Program-made: the position numbers and the translations under genes
The notes under the pieces: generated by a model
What the model was told of the DNA's origin: nothing
The model's input: the letters and a program-made list of their open reading frames with translations, nothing else
Databases searched by the model: none
Shown here: piece after piece, positions 34,375 to 42,495 of the stretch
How positions within the stretch are numbered: position 1 is the first letter of the stretch
Layout: every line of letters begins with the position of its first letter
NCBI RefSeq assembly: GCF_947493595.1
Contig: NZ_CANLRL010000002.1
Coordinates: 124,001-188,000, forward strand
Length of the DNA: 64,000 bases
Direction: 5' to 3'
Origin: an uncultured Shimia sp.
Lineage (GTDB): Bacteria > Pseudomonadota > Alphaproteobacteria > Rhodobacterales > Rhodobacteraceae

Positions 34375-35091
34375 ATGGAAGGCACTGGGAAATTGGGACA
34401 AGGTTTTGATCACAGCGACGAAAACGCGACTCGCGTCCCGGTGCACCAACAAGTTTATGCGCAGTTGCGCGATGCCGTGCTTTTTGGCGAATTGGCGCCG
34501 GGTCAGGCGGTCACCATCCAGGGTTTGATCGAACGCACGGGTGCCGGCATGACCCCAATTCGGGAAGCGATTCGCCGGTTGACCAGTGAAGGGGCACTGG
34601 AGTTTCGCGGCAACCGCCGTGTTGTGGTGCCGATGCTGACGGTGGATGCCATAGATGACCTTATTTTCCTAAGAGAAACCGTCGAATCGAGACTGGCTGA
34701 GCATGCGGCTGAGAAGATTACGGCGACAGATATTGCGGCGCTGGAAAAGATTGATTCGCAAGTTGACGAGGCCATCACGCGTGGGGATGTTTCCGCCTAT
34801 TTGCGCCAGAACTTCGCCTTTCACGCCAAGCTTTATGCGGTGGCCAATGCGCCGATTCTGATGGATGTGGCCAACAGTGTTTGGTTGCGATTCGGCCCGT
34901 CGATGCGGGTGGTTTGCGGGCGTATGGGCACACAGAACCTGCCGGATAATCACAAGACCGCACTGGACGCTTTGAAGGCCAAAGATGCGCAAGCGACCGC
35001 TGATGCGATGCGCGAAGATGTGGTTCAGGGCATGGAGCAGATCCGCGAAGCACTGCTCGATGGCACTGCTTTTAGCGACACGATTGACTAA
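34375..35091 (+). CDS. GntR/FadR-family transcriptional regulator (FCD domain)
   Basis: The 238-residue product has an N-terminal winged helix (residues about 20-85: VHQQVYAQLRDAVLFGELAP, AGMTPIREAIRRLTSEGALE). The C-terminal FCD ligand-binding domain has helices containing LIFLRETVESRLAEHAAEKI, NFAFHAKLYAVANAP and HKTALDALKAKDAQATADAM. It is divergent from the polyamine uptake operon and 87 bases upstream of the aminotransferase. It is therefore the likely local regulator, with a polyamine or its breakdown product as candidate ligand. Operator candidates flank it on both sides. Confidence 0.93.
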   Translation: MEGTGKLGQGFDHSDENATRVPVHQQVYAQLRDAVLFGELAPGQAVTIQGLIERTGAGMTPIREAIRRLTSEGALEFRGNRRVVVPMLTVDAIDDLIFLRETVESRLAEHAAEKITATDIAALEKIDSQVDEAITRGDVSAYLRQNFAFHAKLYAVANAPILMDVANSVWLRFGPSMRVVCGRMGTQNLPDNHKTALDALKAKDAQATADAMREDVVQGMEQIREALLDGTAFSDTID

Positions 35092-35096
35092 TCAGA

Positions 35097-35106
35097 ATTT
35101 GATCAT
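35097..35106. promoter_or_regulatory. Operator candidate 2: ATTTGATCAT upstream of the aminotransferase
   Basis: This ten-base word starts six bases after the gntR stop and 82 bases before the aminotransferase ATG. The palindromic core is TGATCA. See the other three copies in this region. Confidence 0.5.
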
Positions 35107-35178
35107 ATTTTCATGACAAGAGATGTGAAGCGGTGATTTGGCCGTTTTGCCCACCCTGATTCTGTTGCGAGGTTTGCC

Positions 35179-36567
35179 ATGAACGCGATCACCAATCACT
35201 TGCCCACTGCGGAGCTCCAGGCGCTGGATGTGGCGCACCACATGCATCCGTTTTCCACCCAGAACGATTTTCACGACACCGGCGCGCGGGTGATCACCCA
35301 AGCCAAAGGCGTGACGTTGACCGACAGCGAAGGTGCGCAAATTCTCGATGCGATGGCGGGTCTGTGGTGTGTGAACATCGGCTATGGCCGTGATGAGCTG
35401 GCAGAGGTGGCGGCGCGACAGATGAAAGAGCTGCCCTATTATAACACCTTCTTCAAAACCACTCATGTGCCGGTTATTGCTTTGTCCGCAAAGCTGGCAG
35501 AACTGGCACCTGGTGATCTGAACCACGTGTTTTATGCCGGGTCCGGTTCTGAGGCGAATGACACCAACCTGCGTTTGGTGCGGCATTATTGGTCCGCAAA
35601 AGGCAAGCCCACAAAGACAGTCTTTATCAGCCGCAAAAATGCCTATCACGGCTCCACCGTGGCGGGGGCAAGCCTTGGCGGTATGGTGCCCATGCACCAG
35701 CAGGGCAGCCTGCCAATTCCGGACATTCACCACATCAACCAGCCAAATTGGTGGGCTGAAGGCGGGGATACATCGCCGGAAGAGTTTGGCCTGCAGCGCG
35801 CGCAAGAGCTGGAAGAAGCGATTCTGGAGCTGGGTGAAGACCGCGTGGCGGCCTTTATTGCGGAGCCGATTCAGGGCGCCGGCGGTGTGATTGTGCCACC
35901 AGAAACTTATTGGCCGGAAATCCAGCGCATCTGCGACAAATATGAAATCCTGCTGATTGCGGATGAAGTGATCTGTGGCTTTGGCCGCACCGGCAATTGG
36001 TTTGGCAGCCAGACCGTGGGCATCAAGCCACACATCATGTCGATCGCCAAAGGCCTGTCGTCCGGTTACGCGCCAATTGGTGGTAGCATTGTCTGTGACG
36101 AAGTGGCCGAAGTGGTGGCCGCGACCGAGTTCAACCATGGCTACACCTACTCCGGTCACCCTGTGTCTTGTGCCGTTGCCTTGGAAAACCTGCGCATTCT
36201 CGAAGAAGAGAAGATTGTCGAGCATGTGCGCGATGACGTGGCGCCGTACCTGAAAGAAAAATGGGAAGCGCTGGCGGATCATCCGCTGGTAGGCGAAGCC
36301 AAGATTGTCGGCATGATGGGCTCCATTGCTCTGACGCCAAACAAAGAAACCCGCGCCGCGTTTGCAGCAGAGGCCGGCACCGTGGGTTACAAATGCCGTG
36401 AGCACTGCTTTGGCAACAATCTGGTGATGCGCCATGTGGGAGATCGCATGATCATTTCGCCACCACTGGTGATGACTCGTGACGACATTGATGTGCTGAT
36501 CGAGCGGGCGACTCGCGCCTTGGATCAGACCTATGAGCAGATCAAAAACGAAGGGCTGTATAAATAA
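35179..36567 (+). CDS. Class III PLP aminotransferase, putrescine/polyamine:pyruvate type (SpuC-like)
   Basis: The 462-residue product is a class III (omega) aminotransferase. It has the glycine-rich cofactor segment YAGSGSEANDTNLRLVRHY and RKNAYHGSTVAGASLGG. The carboxylate-side segment is AEPIQGAGGVIVPP, the Asp ligand ILLIADEVICGFGRTG (D262), and the Schiff-base lysine MSIAKGLSSGYAPIGG (K291). Length and motifs match SpuC/putrescine-pyruvate and related diamine transaminases. Together with the PuuB-like oxidase it would feed aminobutyraldehyde into GABA metabolism. The amine donor is inferred from context; beta-alanine or taurine cannot be excluded. Confidence 0.87.
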   Translation: MNAITNHLPTAELQALDVAHHMHPFSTQNDFHDTGARVITQAKGVTLTDSEGAQILDAMAGLWCVNIGYGRDELAEVAARQMKELPYYNTFFKTTHVPVIALSAKLAELAPGDLNHVFYAGSGSEANDTNLRLVRHYWSAKGKPTKTVFISRKNAYHGSTVAGASLGGMVPMHQQGSLPIPDIHHINQPNWWAEGGDTSPEEFGLQRAQELEEAILELGEDRVAAFIAEPIQGAGGVIVPPETYWPEIQRICDKYEILLIADEVICGFGRTGNWFGSQTVGIKPHIMSIAKGLSSGYAPIGGSIVCDEVAEVVAATEFNHGYTYSGHPVSCAVALENLRILEEEKIVEHVRDDVAPYLKEKWEALADHPLVGEAKIVGMMGSIALTPNKETRAAFAAEAGTVGYKCREHCFGNNLVMRHVGDRMIISPPLVMTRDDIDVLIERATRALDQTYEQIKNEGLYK

Positions 36568-36877
36568 ACAGCCCGACCTTTGCGCAAATTTGATCAACCC
36601 GGAGCATGGCTCCGGGTTTTTTTATTGTCCGCTCTAACGGAGGCTTTGCAACTTTGGGCGGAAAAACTTTTACGTTTTGCAGACTTATGGGTTTACCATT
36701 TGATCATAATTGGCGAAAATCGACTTCAATGTGTCGCAAACTGACGTCGGGCCTTCCGATTGGCTGGCAGACTTTCCCATACGGAATGCTGGCTTGCGCA
36801 TTTAAGCTCAGGTGTGGTTACACTTGAAACAGACGAGCAGAGAAAATCTGCCGACGGACAACACAGGGAGCCGATTT
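36568..36877 (+). promoter_or_regulatory. 310-base intergenic region with terminator and two operator candidates
   Basis: No credible gene lies here. It holds operator candidate 3, ATTTGATCAA (36588-36597). A terminator hairpin follows immediately (AACCCGGAGC / GCTCCGGGTT, loop ATG, then seven Ts, about 36596-36622). Operator candidate 4, ATTTGATCAT, is at 36698-36707. The likely promoter of the second ABC operon is therefore between about 36650 and 36870. A ribosome site AGGGAG (36865-36870) precedes a TTG start. Confidence 0.6.
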
Positions 36878-37981
36878 TTGGCTGATAGTGCATCGAACGA
36901 CGCGTTTGTCGAATTTGACCGCGTGCAAAAGAGCTATGATGGTGAGAACCTCGTCGTCAAAGATCTGAACCTAAGCCTGCCGAGAGGCGAGTTTCTGACC
37001 ATGTTGGGCCCATCCGGCTCTGGCAAGACAACTTGCCTTATGATGTTGGCAGGCTTTGAAACCGCTACTCACGGCGACATTCGCCTGGGCGGAACCTCCA
37101 TCAACAACATCCCACCGCACAAACGCGGCATTGGCATGGTGTTCCAGAATTACGCATTGTTTCCGCATATGACGATTGCGGAAAATCTGAGCTTCCCACT
37201 GGAAGTGCGTAAAATGGGCAAAACCGAGCGCGAAGAGAAAATCAAACGCGCGTTGGACATGGTGGAAATGGGTGCCTTTGGCGGCCGTCGCCCTGCCCAG
37301 CTTTCCGGGGGTCAGCAACAGCGGATCGCCTTGGCGCGCGCTCTGGTGTTTGAACCCGAGCTGGTTCTGATGGATGAACCGCTTGGCGCGCTGGACAAGC
37401 AGCTGCGCGAAAAGATGCAGTTTGAGATCACCAACCTGGCGCATAACCTTGGTATCACCACAGTCTATGTGACCCACGACCAGACCGAAGCGTTGACCAT
37501 GTCTGACCGTGTGGCGGTGTTTGACGATGGCCGCATTCAGCAGTTGGATCCGCCGGACACCCTGTATGAAAACCCGCAAAACAGCTTTGTGGCGCAGTTC
37601 ATCGGAGAGAACAACACGCTCGAAGGTGTGGTCAAAGAGATCAACAACGGCATTGCAATTGTTGAACTGGACGACGGCGAATTGATCGACTGCAAGCCAG
37701 TGCATGAAAGTGTGAAGCCGGGGGCCCGCACCCGTGTGTCAATCCGCCCGGAACGTGTTGAATACAACAAAGACCGTATTCAAGAAGGTGCGCACACACT
37801 GAAGGCCGAAGTGAAAGAGTTCATCTACATGGGTGATATCTTCCGCACACGGCTTTCAGTGGCGGGCAATGATGAGTTCATCATCAAAACCCGGAACGCG
37901 CCTGACGTGGATCGTCTGACACCTGGTCAGCAGATTGAGATCGGCTGGTTGCCTGAAGATTGCCGCGCGCTGGATGCCTGA
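36878..37981 (+). CDS. Spermidine/putrescine ABC transporter ATP-binding protein (PotA type)
   Basis: The 367-residue product has Walker A MLGPSGSGKTTCLMMLAGFE, Q-loop MVFQNYALFPHMT, signature LSGGQQQRIALARAL, Walker B LVLMDEPLGALD, and H-loop VYVTHDQTEAL. A C-terminal TOBE domain contains VSIRPERVEYN. I place the start at TTG 36878 (product begins MADSASNDAF) because AGGGAG lies seven bases upstream. The longer ATG form from 36812 has no ribosome site. It heads a second polyamine-type operon. Confidence 0.9.
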   Translation: MADSASNDAFVEFDRVQKSYDGENLVVKDLNLSLPRGEFLTMLGPSGSGKTTCLMMLAGFETATHGDIRLGGTSINNIPPHKRGIGMVFQNYALFPHMTIAENLSFPLEVRKMGKTEREEKIKRALDMVEMGAFGGRRPAQLSGGQQQRIALARALVFEPELVLMDEPLGALDKQLREKMQFEITNLAHNLGITTVYVTHDQTEALTMSDRVAVFDDGRIQQLDPPDTLYENPQNSFVAQFIGENNTLEGVVKEINNGIAIVELDDGELIDCKPVHESVKPGARTRVSIRPERVEYNKDRIQEGAHTLKAEVKEFIYMGDIFRTRLSVAGNDEFIIKTRNAPDVDRLTPGQQIEIGWLPEDCRALDA

Positions 37982-38062
37982 TCAGGCTGGCACGTACAAA
38001 CCGGGCGTAAGATCCGGGCTCAAAAACACCAAGACTTAAGAACCCAACAAGGAGTGATTCTA

Positions 38063-39151
38063 ATGAAAACAAAGATGACAGCACTTGCCGTCACGACTGC
38101 TCTGGTGGCTCCGGCCGCAATTGCGCAGGAACTGACCATCGTGTCCTGGGGTGGTGCTTACTCCAAGTCACAGCAGCTCGCGTATCACGAGCCCTACACC
38201 GCCAAAACTGGCATCACCATCATCAACGACGACAGCTCCGCTGAAGCCGTTGCAAAAATCCGCGCGATGAACGAAGCCGGCAACGTGACTTGGGACGTTG
38301 TGGACGTTGTGGCGTCTGACGCGATGCGTCTGTGTGACGAAGGTTTGGCCGAGGAGCTGGATCACGATGCGGTTCTGGCCGCTGCGCCTGATGGCACCTC
38401 TGCCTCCGAAGACTTTGGCGATCTGATCGTCAGCGACTGCTTCGTACCTCAGATCGTGTACTCCACCACATTCGGTTACCGCACCGACATGGTTGGCGAC
38501 ACACCACCTTCTTCAATCTGTGACGTGTTTGACCTGGAAGCATATCCTGGCAAGCGCTCCCTGCAGAAACGCCCAATCGACAACATGGAATGGGCTCTGT
38601 TCTGTGACGGCGTTGCAAAAGAAGACATCTACGACACTCTGGGCACGCCAGAAGGTGTAGACAAGGCGCTGGCCAAGCTGGACACCATCAAGGACCAGGT
38701 TGTTTGGTGGACTGCTGGCGCAGAAACACCTCAGTTGCTGGCAGACGGCGAAGTTGTGATGGGTTCGACCTTCAACGGTCGTTTGTTCTCTGCAATTGCC
38801 GAGCAGAACCAGCCAATCGGTATGCTGTGGGACATGCAGTCCTTCGACCTGGACGGCTGGATCATCCCAGCGGGCCTGTCCCCAGAGCGTAAACAAGCGG
38901 CTCTGGACTACCTGTTCTTCGCAACCGACACCCAGCGTCTGGCAGATCAGGCGAAGTACATCTCCTACGGTCCGGCACGTAAGTCTTCCGCACCGTTGGT
39001 GGGTAAGCACGCTGAACTGGGCATCGACATGGCACCACATATGCCAACCGATCCAGCAAACGCTGGCAACGTGCACATCTATGACTACGAGTGGTGGGCT
39101 GACAACCGTGACGATCTGGACGCGAAGTTCCAGGCGTGGCTGGCCAAGTAA
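38063..39151 (+). CDS. ABC transporter substrate-binding protein, spermidine/putrescine family
   Basis: The 362-residue periplasmic protein has a signal peptide (MKTKMTALAVTTALVAPAAIAQ), then ELTIVSWGGAYSKSQQLAYH. The C-terminal lobe contains GSTFNGRLFSAIAEQ and the aromatic-rich ligand region DLDGWIIPAGLSPERKQAA. It is of the PotD-like family with the SWGG start common in alphaproteobacteria, distinct from the PotF-type SBP at 33142. GGAG lies eight bases before the ATG. Two cysteines (about C93 and C127) may form a disulfide. Confidence 0.9.
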   Translation: MKTKMTALAVTTALVAPAAIAQELTIVSWGGAYSKSQQLAYHEPYTAKTGITIINDDSSAEAVAKIRAMNEAGNVTWDVVDVVASDAMRLCDEGLAEELDHDAVLAAAPDGTSASEDFGDLIVSDCFVPQIVYSTTFGYRTDMVGDTPPSSICDVFDLEAYPGKRSLQKRPIDNMEWALFCDGVAKEDIYDTLGTPEGVDKALAKLDTIKDQVVWWTAGAETPQLLADGEVVMGSTFNGRLFSAIAEQNQPIGMLWDMQSFDLDGWIIPAGLSPERKQAALDYLFFATDTQRLADQAKYISYGPARKSSAPLVGKHAELGIDMAPHMPTDPANAGNVHIYDYEWWADNRDDLDAKFQAWLAK

Positions 39152-39167
39152 TCCACTTATGACTTTG

Positions 39168-39192
39168 CAGGGAGGCGGCACCCGCCTCCCTG
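39168..39192 (+). other. Strong intercistronic hairpin after the SBP gene
   Basis: An 11-bp perfect stem CAGGGAGGCGG / CCGCCTCCCTG with loop CAC lies 16 bases after the SBP stop and 66 bases before the permease start. No T run follows, so it more likely stabilises the upstream mRNA or partly attenuates transcription than fully terminates it. Confidence 0.65.
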
Positions 39193-39257
39193 ACCCAACC
39201 GGACAAAAACCGCCGAGACACAACGGCAATCCGGAAATTCTTTGACGGGGACCATCA

Positions 39258-40529
39258 ATGAGCGATTCAACCCAATCCGGCCCAATGCTTGCGGCCGACG
39301 GCACGCCGTTGAAAAAAAGCTTAAGCCGCGCGTTGCGCATGCAGAAAATCCGCGCGCTGGCTTTGATTACGCCTTTGCTGGCCTTTGTATTGCTGACTTT
39401 CATTATCCCGATTGGACAGATGCTGTTCCGTTCGGTTGAGAATGACATTGTCGCGAATACGCTTCCAAACACTGTGATTGCGCTTCAGGACTGGGATGCC
39501 GCCTCTGGCGAAGCGCCCGATGAAGCGGTCTATGCCGCGCTGGCCGCGGATCTTTATGTGGCGTCTAACGCCAAAACCCACACCCGCGTGGGCAGCCGTT
39601 TGAACTACGAAACCCCAGGCATCAGTTCCCTATTCCGTAAGGCGGGACGCAAAGCCAAGAAATGGGACGTGGAGAACGACGGGCCATACAAAGAAAAGTT
39701 CATCAAGATTGCCAAGGGTTGGGGTGATCCCAATGTCTGGCGCACGATCCAGACCTATAGCCCGAAATACACCAACGGCTACTTCCTGAACGCCGCAGAT
39801 ATGCAAAAAGGCTCTGATGGCGCTGAAATACGGCCTGAAAGCGAGCGGATTTACATAACGCTGTTCAAGCGCACGCTGATTATGTCTTTGGCCATCACCG
39901 CCGCCTGTATTGCGCTGGCCTATCCCGTGGCGTGGTTGCTCGCCAACCTGCCGTCTGCGAAAGCCAATCTGCTGATGATTCTGGTTTTGCTGCCGTTCTG
40001 GACCTCACTGCTGGTGCGGACCTCAGCCTGGAAAGTGATGCTGCAGCAGCAAGGGGTGATCAACGACGTCTTGGTCTGGCTCGGCATAGTCGCAGATGAT
40101 GCGCGTCTGGTGATGATCAACAACCAGCTGGGCACCATCATTGCGATGACACACATCCTGCTGCCGTTCATGATCCTGCCAATGTATTCGGTGATGCAAA
40201 CCATCCAACCGACTTATCTGCGGGCGGCCAAATCCATGGGCGCAACCAATTGGACAGCCTTCTGGCGGGTGTACTTCCCGCTGTCCGTTCCAGGCATTGG
40301 CGCGGGGTCGATTCTCGTCTTCATTCTGGCGATTGGTTATTACATCACGCCAGAACTGGTCGGGGGCACCAAAGGGGTGTTCATCTCCAACCGAATTGCC
40401 TTCCACATCTCGACTTCCCTGAACTGGGGCCTCGCCGCGGCGTTGGGCACCATCCTTCTGGCGGTCGTGCTGATCCTCTACTGGGCCTATGACAAGATCG
40501 TCGGCATCGACAACGTGAAATTGGGATAA
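39258..40529 (+). CDS. ABC transporter permease with large periplasmic insertion (PotB type)
   Basis: The 423-residue product is a PotB/PotH-like permease with one unusual feature. About 140 residues (approximately 68-205) separate the first helix (LALITPLLAFVLLTFIIPIG) from the remaining five. The insert is hydrophilic (e.g. DWDAASGEAPDEAVYAALAA, ETPGISSLFRKAGRKAKKWD) and would face the periplasm. The EAA loop is LRAAKSMGATNWTAFWRVYFPL. The frame is open and its composition matches the rest of the gene, so the insert is not a sequencing artefact. It may contact the binding protein. Confidence 0.88.
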   Translation: MSDSTQSGPMLAADGTPLKKSLSRALRMQKIRALALITPLLAFVLLTFIIPIGQMLFRSVENDIVANTLPNTVIALQDWDAASGEAPDEAVYAALAADLYVASNAKTHTRVGSRLNYETPGISSLFRKAGRKAKKWDVENDGPYKEKFIKIAKGWGDPNVWRTIQTYSPKYTNGYFLNAADMQKGSDGAEIRPESERIYITLFKRTLIMSLAITAACIALAYPVAWLLANLPSAKANLLMILVLLPFWTSLLVRTSAWKVMLQQQGVINDVLVWLGIVADDARLVMINNQLGTIIAMTHILLPFMILPMYSVMQTIQPTYLRAAKSMGATNWTAFWRVYFPLSVPGIGAGSILVFILAIGYYITPELVGGTKGVFISNRIAFHISTSLNWGLAAALGTILLAVVLILYWAYDKIVGIDNVKLG

Positions 40530-40534
40530 GAATC

Positions 40535-41746
40535 ATGGCTGCACTCACTCCAATTTCCCGCAAACCCATGTCTCTGGTGCTGCCGACAGTGGCGGCGGCA
40601 GGGGGCTTCTTTGGTCTCTTCATTGGCACCGCCAACGGCTCTGGCGCGATGGGCGTACTTATTGGCGCAGTCACGGCCGTGGTGTTGGCTTTGGTCTACA
40701 TCAACGTCCTGAAGAACGAGCCGCTGTCCAAATGGATCAACATTGCGCTGTTTGGCGTATTGGGCTTTCTGTTTGGTGGCATCGCCGCGGCGATCATCGG
40801 CTTACTCTATGGCTGGTTCATCCACTGGTTCACCTACTGGCTGTATGAAGGCCGCTACCGCGCGCGCCTTTTGCCCTATCTGACTCCCGGTCAGGTGCTT
40901 TGGCACTACAGCTTCCGTGTGATCTGTGGCGCGATTTTTGTCTTCCTGATCACGCCCGTGCTTGTGGTGATGCCGCTGTCCTTTAATGCGCAGGACTTCT
41001 TCACCTTCACGCCAGAAATGCTGCGGCTTGATCCAGCCGGCTACTCGCTGAAGCACTATCAGGACTTCTTCACCAACAACGAATGGCAACGGAGCTTCAA
41101 AAACTCCCTGATCATTGCGCCAATTGCGACCGTCATCTCGGTAAGCCTTGGCACTCTGGCCGCAATTGGCCTGAGCCAAGCCCATGTTCCGGGACGTCGG
41201 GCGATCATGGCGATCCTGATTTCACCGATGATTGTGCCGCTGATCATCTCTGCCACTGGTATGTTTTTCTTCTACAGCCAGATTGGCAATTGGCTTGAAG
41301 CAACGCTTGGCTTGAACAAAACCTTTGTAGGCTATGTGAAAGTGGTTCTGGCACACGCCGTGCTTGGCATTCCGTTTGTGATCATCACCGTAACTGCAAC
41401 GCTGGTGGGCTTTGACCGCTCCCTGACACGGGCGGCGGCCAATATGGGTGCCAACCCAGTGACCACCTTCTTCCGGGTGCAGATGCCTCTCATCCTGCCT
41501 GGCGTGATCTCCGGTGGCCTGTTTGCCTTCATCACGTCGTTTGACGAGGTTGTGGTGGTTCTGTTTGTCGGGTCCGCCGGTCAGAAAACCCTGCCATGGC
41601 AGATGTTCACCGGCCTGCGCGAGCAGATCAGCCCAACCATTCTGGCGGTGGCCACAATTCTGGTGGGTATCTCAATCCTGCTGCTGGCAACAGTGGAACT
41701 GCTGCGCCGTCGCTCGGAACGGCTGCGGGGCATGTCCCCAAGCTAA
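40535..41746 (+). CDS. ABC transporter permease with N-terminal membrane extension (PotC type)
   Basis: The 403-residue product has a PotC-like permease core from about residue 125 on (FRVICGAIFVFLITPVLVVMPLSFN). Its EAA loop is TRAAANMGANPVTTFFRVQMPL. Ahead of this lie about 120 residues with three or four extra helices, e.g. LVLPTVAAAGGFFGLFIGTA and ALFGVLGFLFGGIAAAIIGLL. This makes it about 130 residues longer than usual PotC. It starts five bases after the first permease, completing the operon. The role of the extension is unknown. Confidence 0.88.
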   Translation: MAALTPISRKPMSLVLPTVAAAGGFFGLFIGTANGSGAMGVLIGAVTAVVLALVYINVLKNEPLSKWINIALFGVLGFLFGGIAAAIIGLLYGWFIHWFTYWLYEGRYRARLLPYLTPGQVLWHYSFRVICGAIFVFLITPVLVVMPLSFNAQDFFTFTPEMLRLDPAGYSLKHYQDFFTNNEWQRSFKNSLIIAPIATVISVSLGTLAAIGLSQAHVPGRRAIMAILISPMIVPLIISATGMFFFYSQIGNWLEATLGLNKTFVGYVKVVLAHAVLGIPFVIITVTATLVGFDRSLTRAAANMGANPVTTFFRVQMPLILPGVISGGLFAFITSFDEVVVVLFVGSAGQKTLPWQMFTGLREQISPTILAVATILVGISILLLATVELLRRRSERLRGMSPS

Positions 41747-41784
41747 CCACCGTTAGGGATTTCACAGCATATTTTGATGAACAT

Positions 41785-41814
41785 GGACAAAGTCGGGCAC
41801 TCCCGACTTTGTCC
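41785..41814. terminator. Perfect hairpin after the second ABC operon
   Basis: A 13-bp perfect stem GGACAAAGTCGGG / CCCGACTTTGTCC with loop CACT lies 38 bases after the permease stop. No T run follows, so it is either a weak terminator or an mRNA 3' stabiliser. Confidence 0.55.
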
Positions 41815-41863
41815 GCTGTCACGCCTGTGGCATAGAATTTGCACGTAAACGGAACGAGTACTT

Positions 41864-42436
41864 ATGCATAGACGTCATTTCCTTGCCGCTGGTGCCAGCC
41901 TTCTGGCCACCCCCCAGGTCCTGCGTGCCGCTCAAGGCGGTGATTTCGAGTTGATGGAGCACCTGAAACCCAAAGAAGTTCGAGTGAAGAAGAAGTATGG
42001 TTTTCAGCCCGGCCAGCTGGTTGTGGTTTTGGCTTCTTATCACCTGTATCACATGCAAGATGAGCGCAACGCGATCCGTTATGGCGTGGCGATTGGGCAA
42101 GAAGGTTTGAACTTCTCCGGTCGGGCAACCATTGACCGAAAGGTGGAATGGCCCAGTTGGCGTCCGACACAAGAGATGATCGAGCGCAATCCGGCCTACG
42201 CCAAATACGAAGACGGCATGCCGGGCGGGCCAAACAATCCGCTGGGATCGCGTGCCATGTACCTTTACCAGAACGGCCGCGACACGCTGTTCCGCATCCA
42301 TGGCACAACCGCACCACAGTCGATTGGCACACCCAGTTCCAACGGCTGTATCCGCATGACCAACTGGCACATTGAGAAGCTATATGAGCAGGTTCCCTTG
42401 GGCACAGAGGTGATCGTGGTCAGTGGCCGCGAGTAA
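41864..42436 (+). CDS. L,D-transpeptidase (YkuD domain)
   Basis: The 190-residue product has a twin-arginine-like N terminus (MHRRHFLAAGASLLATPQVLRA) consistent with export. Its YkuD catalytic domain has the motif HGTTAPQSIGTPSSNGCIRMTN, where the active-site cysteine is in NGCIRM and the histidine opens the motif. Such enzymes make 3-3 cross-links or attach proteins to peptidoglycan. Single gene, with its own terminator downstream. Confidence 0.93.
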   Translation: MHRRHFLAAGASLLATPQVLRAAQGGDFELMEHLKPKEVRVKKKYGFQPGQLVVVLASYHLYHMQDERNAIRYGVAIGQEGLNFSGRATIDRKVEWPSWRPTQEMIERNPAYAKYEDGMPGGPNNPLGSRAMYLYQNGRDTLFRIHGTTAPQSIGTPSSNGCIRMTNWHIEKLYEQVPLGTEVIVVSGRE

Positions 42437-42456
42437 GCAATAAACTTTGAGATAAC

Positions 42457-42487
42457 AAAAGGCGCGCCAGATTGGGACGCGCCTTTT
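42457..42487. terminator. Bidirectional terminator between ldt and transglycosylase genes
   Basis: The arms AAAAGGCGCG / CGCGCCTTTTT enclose an 11-base loop. It lies 21 bases after the L,D-transpeptidase stop and directly before the 3' end of the convergent transglycosylase gene. Confidence 0.88.
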
Positions 42488-42495
42488 TCATACCG

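Noticed and set aside
35092-36597. A 501-codon open frame on the minus strand across the aminotransferase gene
   Set aside because: It is a composition shadow of the plus-strand aminotransferase, which has intact catalytic motifs. The minus frame is rich in His, Gln and Arg and shows no family features.
36606-36827. A 73-codon plus-strand frame in the spacer before the second ABC operon
   Set aside because: It begins inside the terminator hairpin, has no ribosome site and contains operator candidate 4.
39258-40529. Frameshift or gene fusion in the long permease
   Set aside because: The reading frame is continuous with normal codon use across the insert, and both flanks are in the same frame, so a genuine insertion is more likely.
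30239-41746. Recent tandem duplication of one polyamine ABC operon
   Set aside because: Gene order, strand, SBP subfamily and permease architecture differ between the two operons, so they are separate systems.
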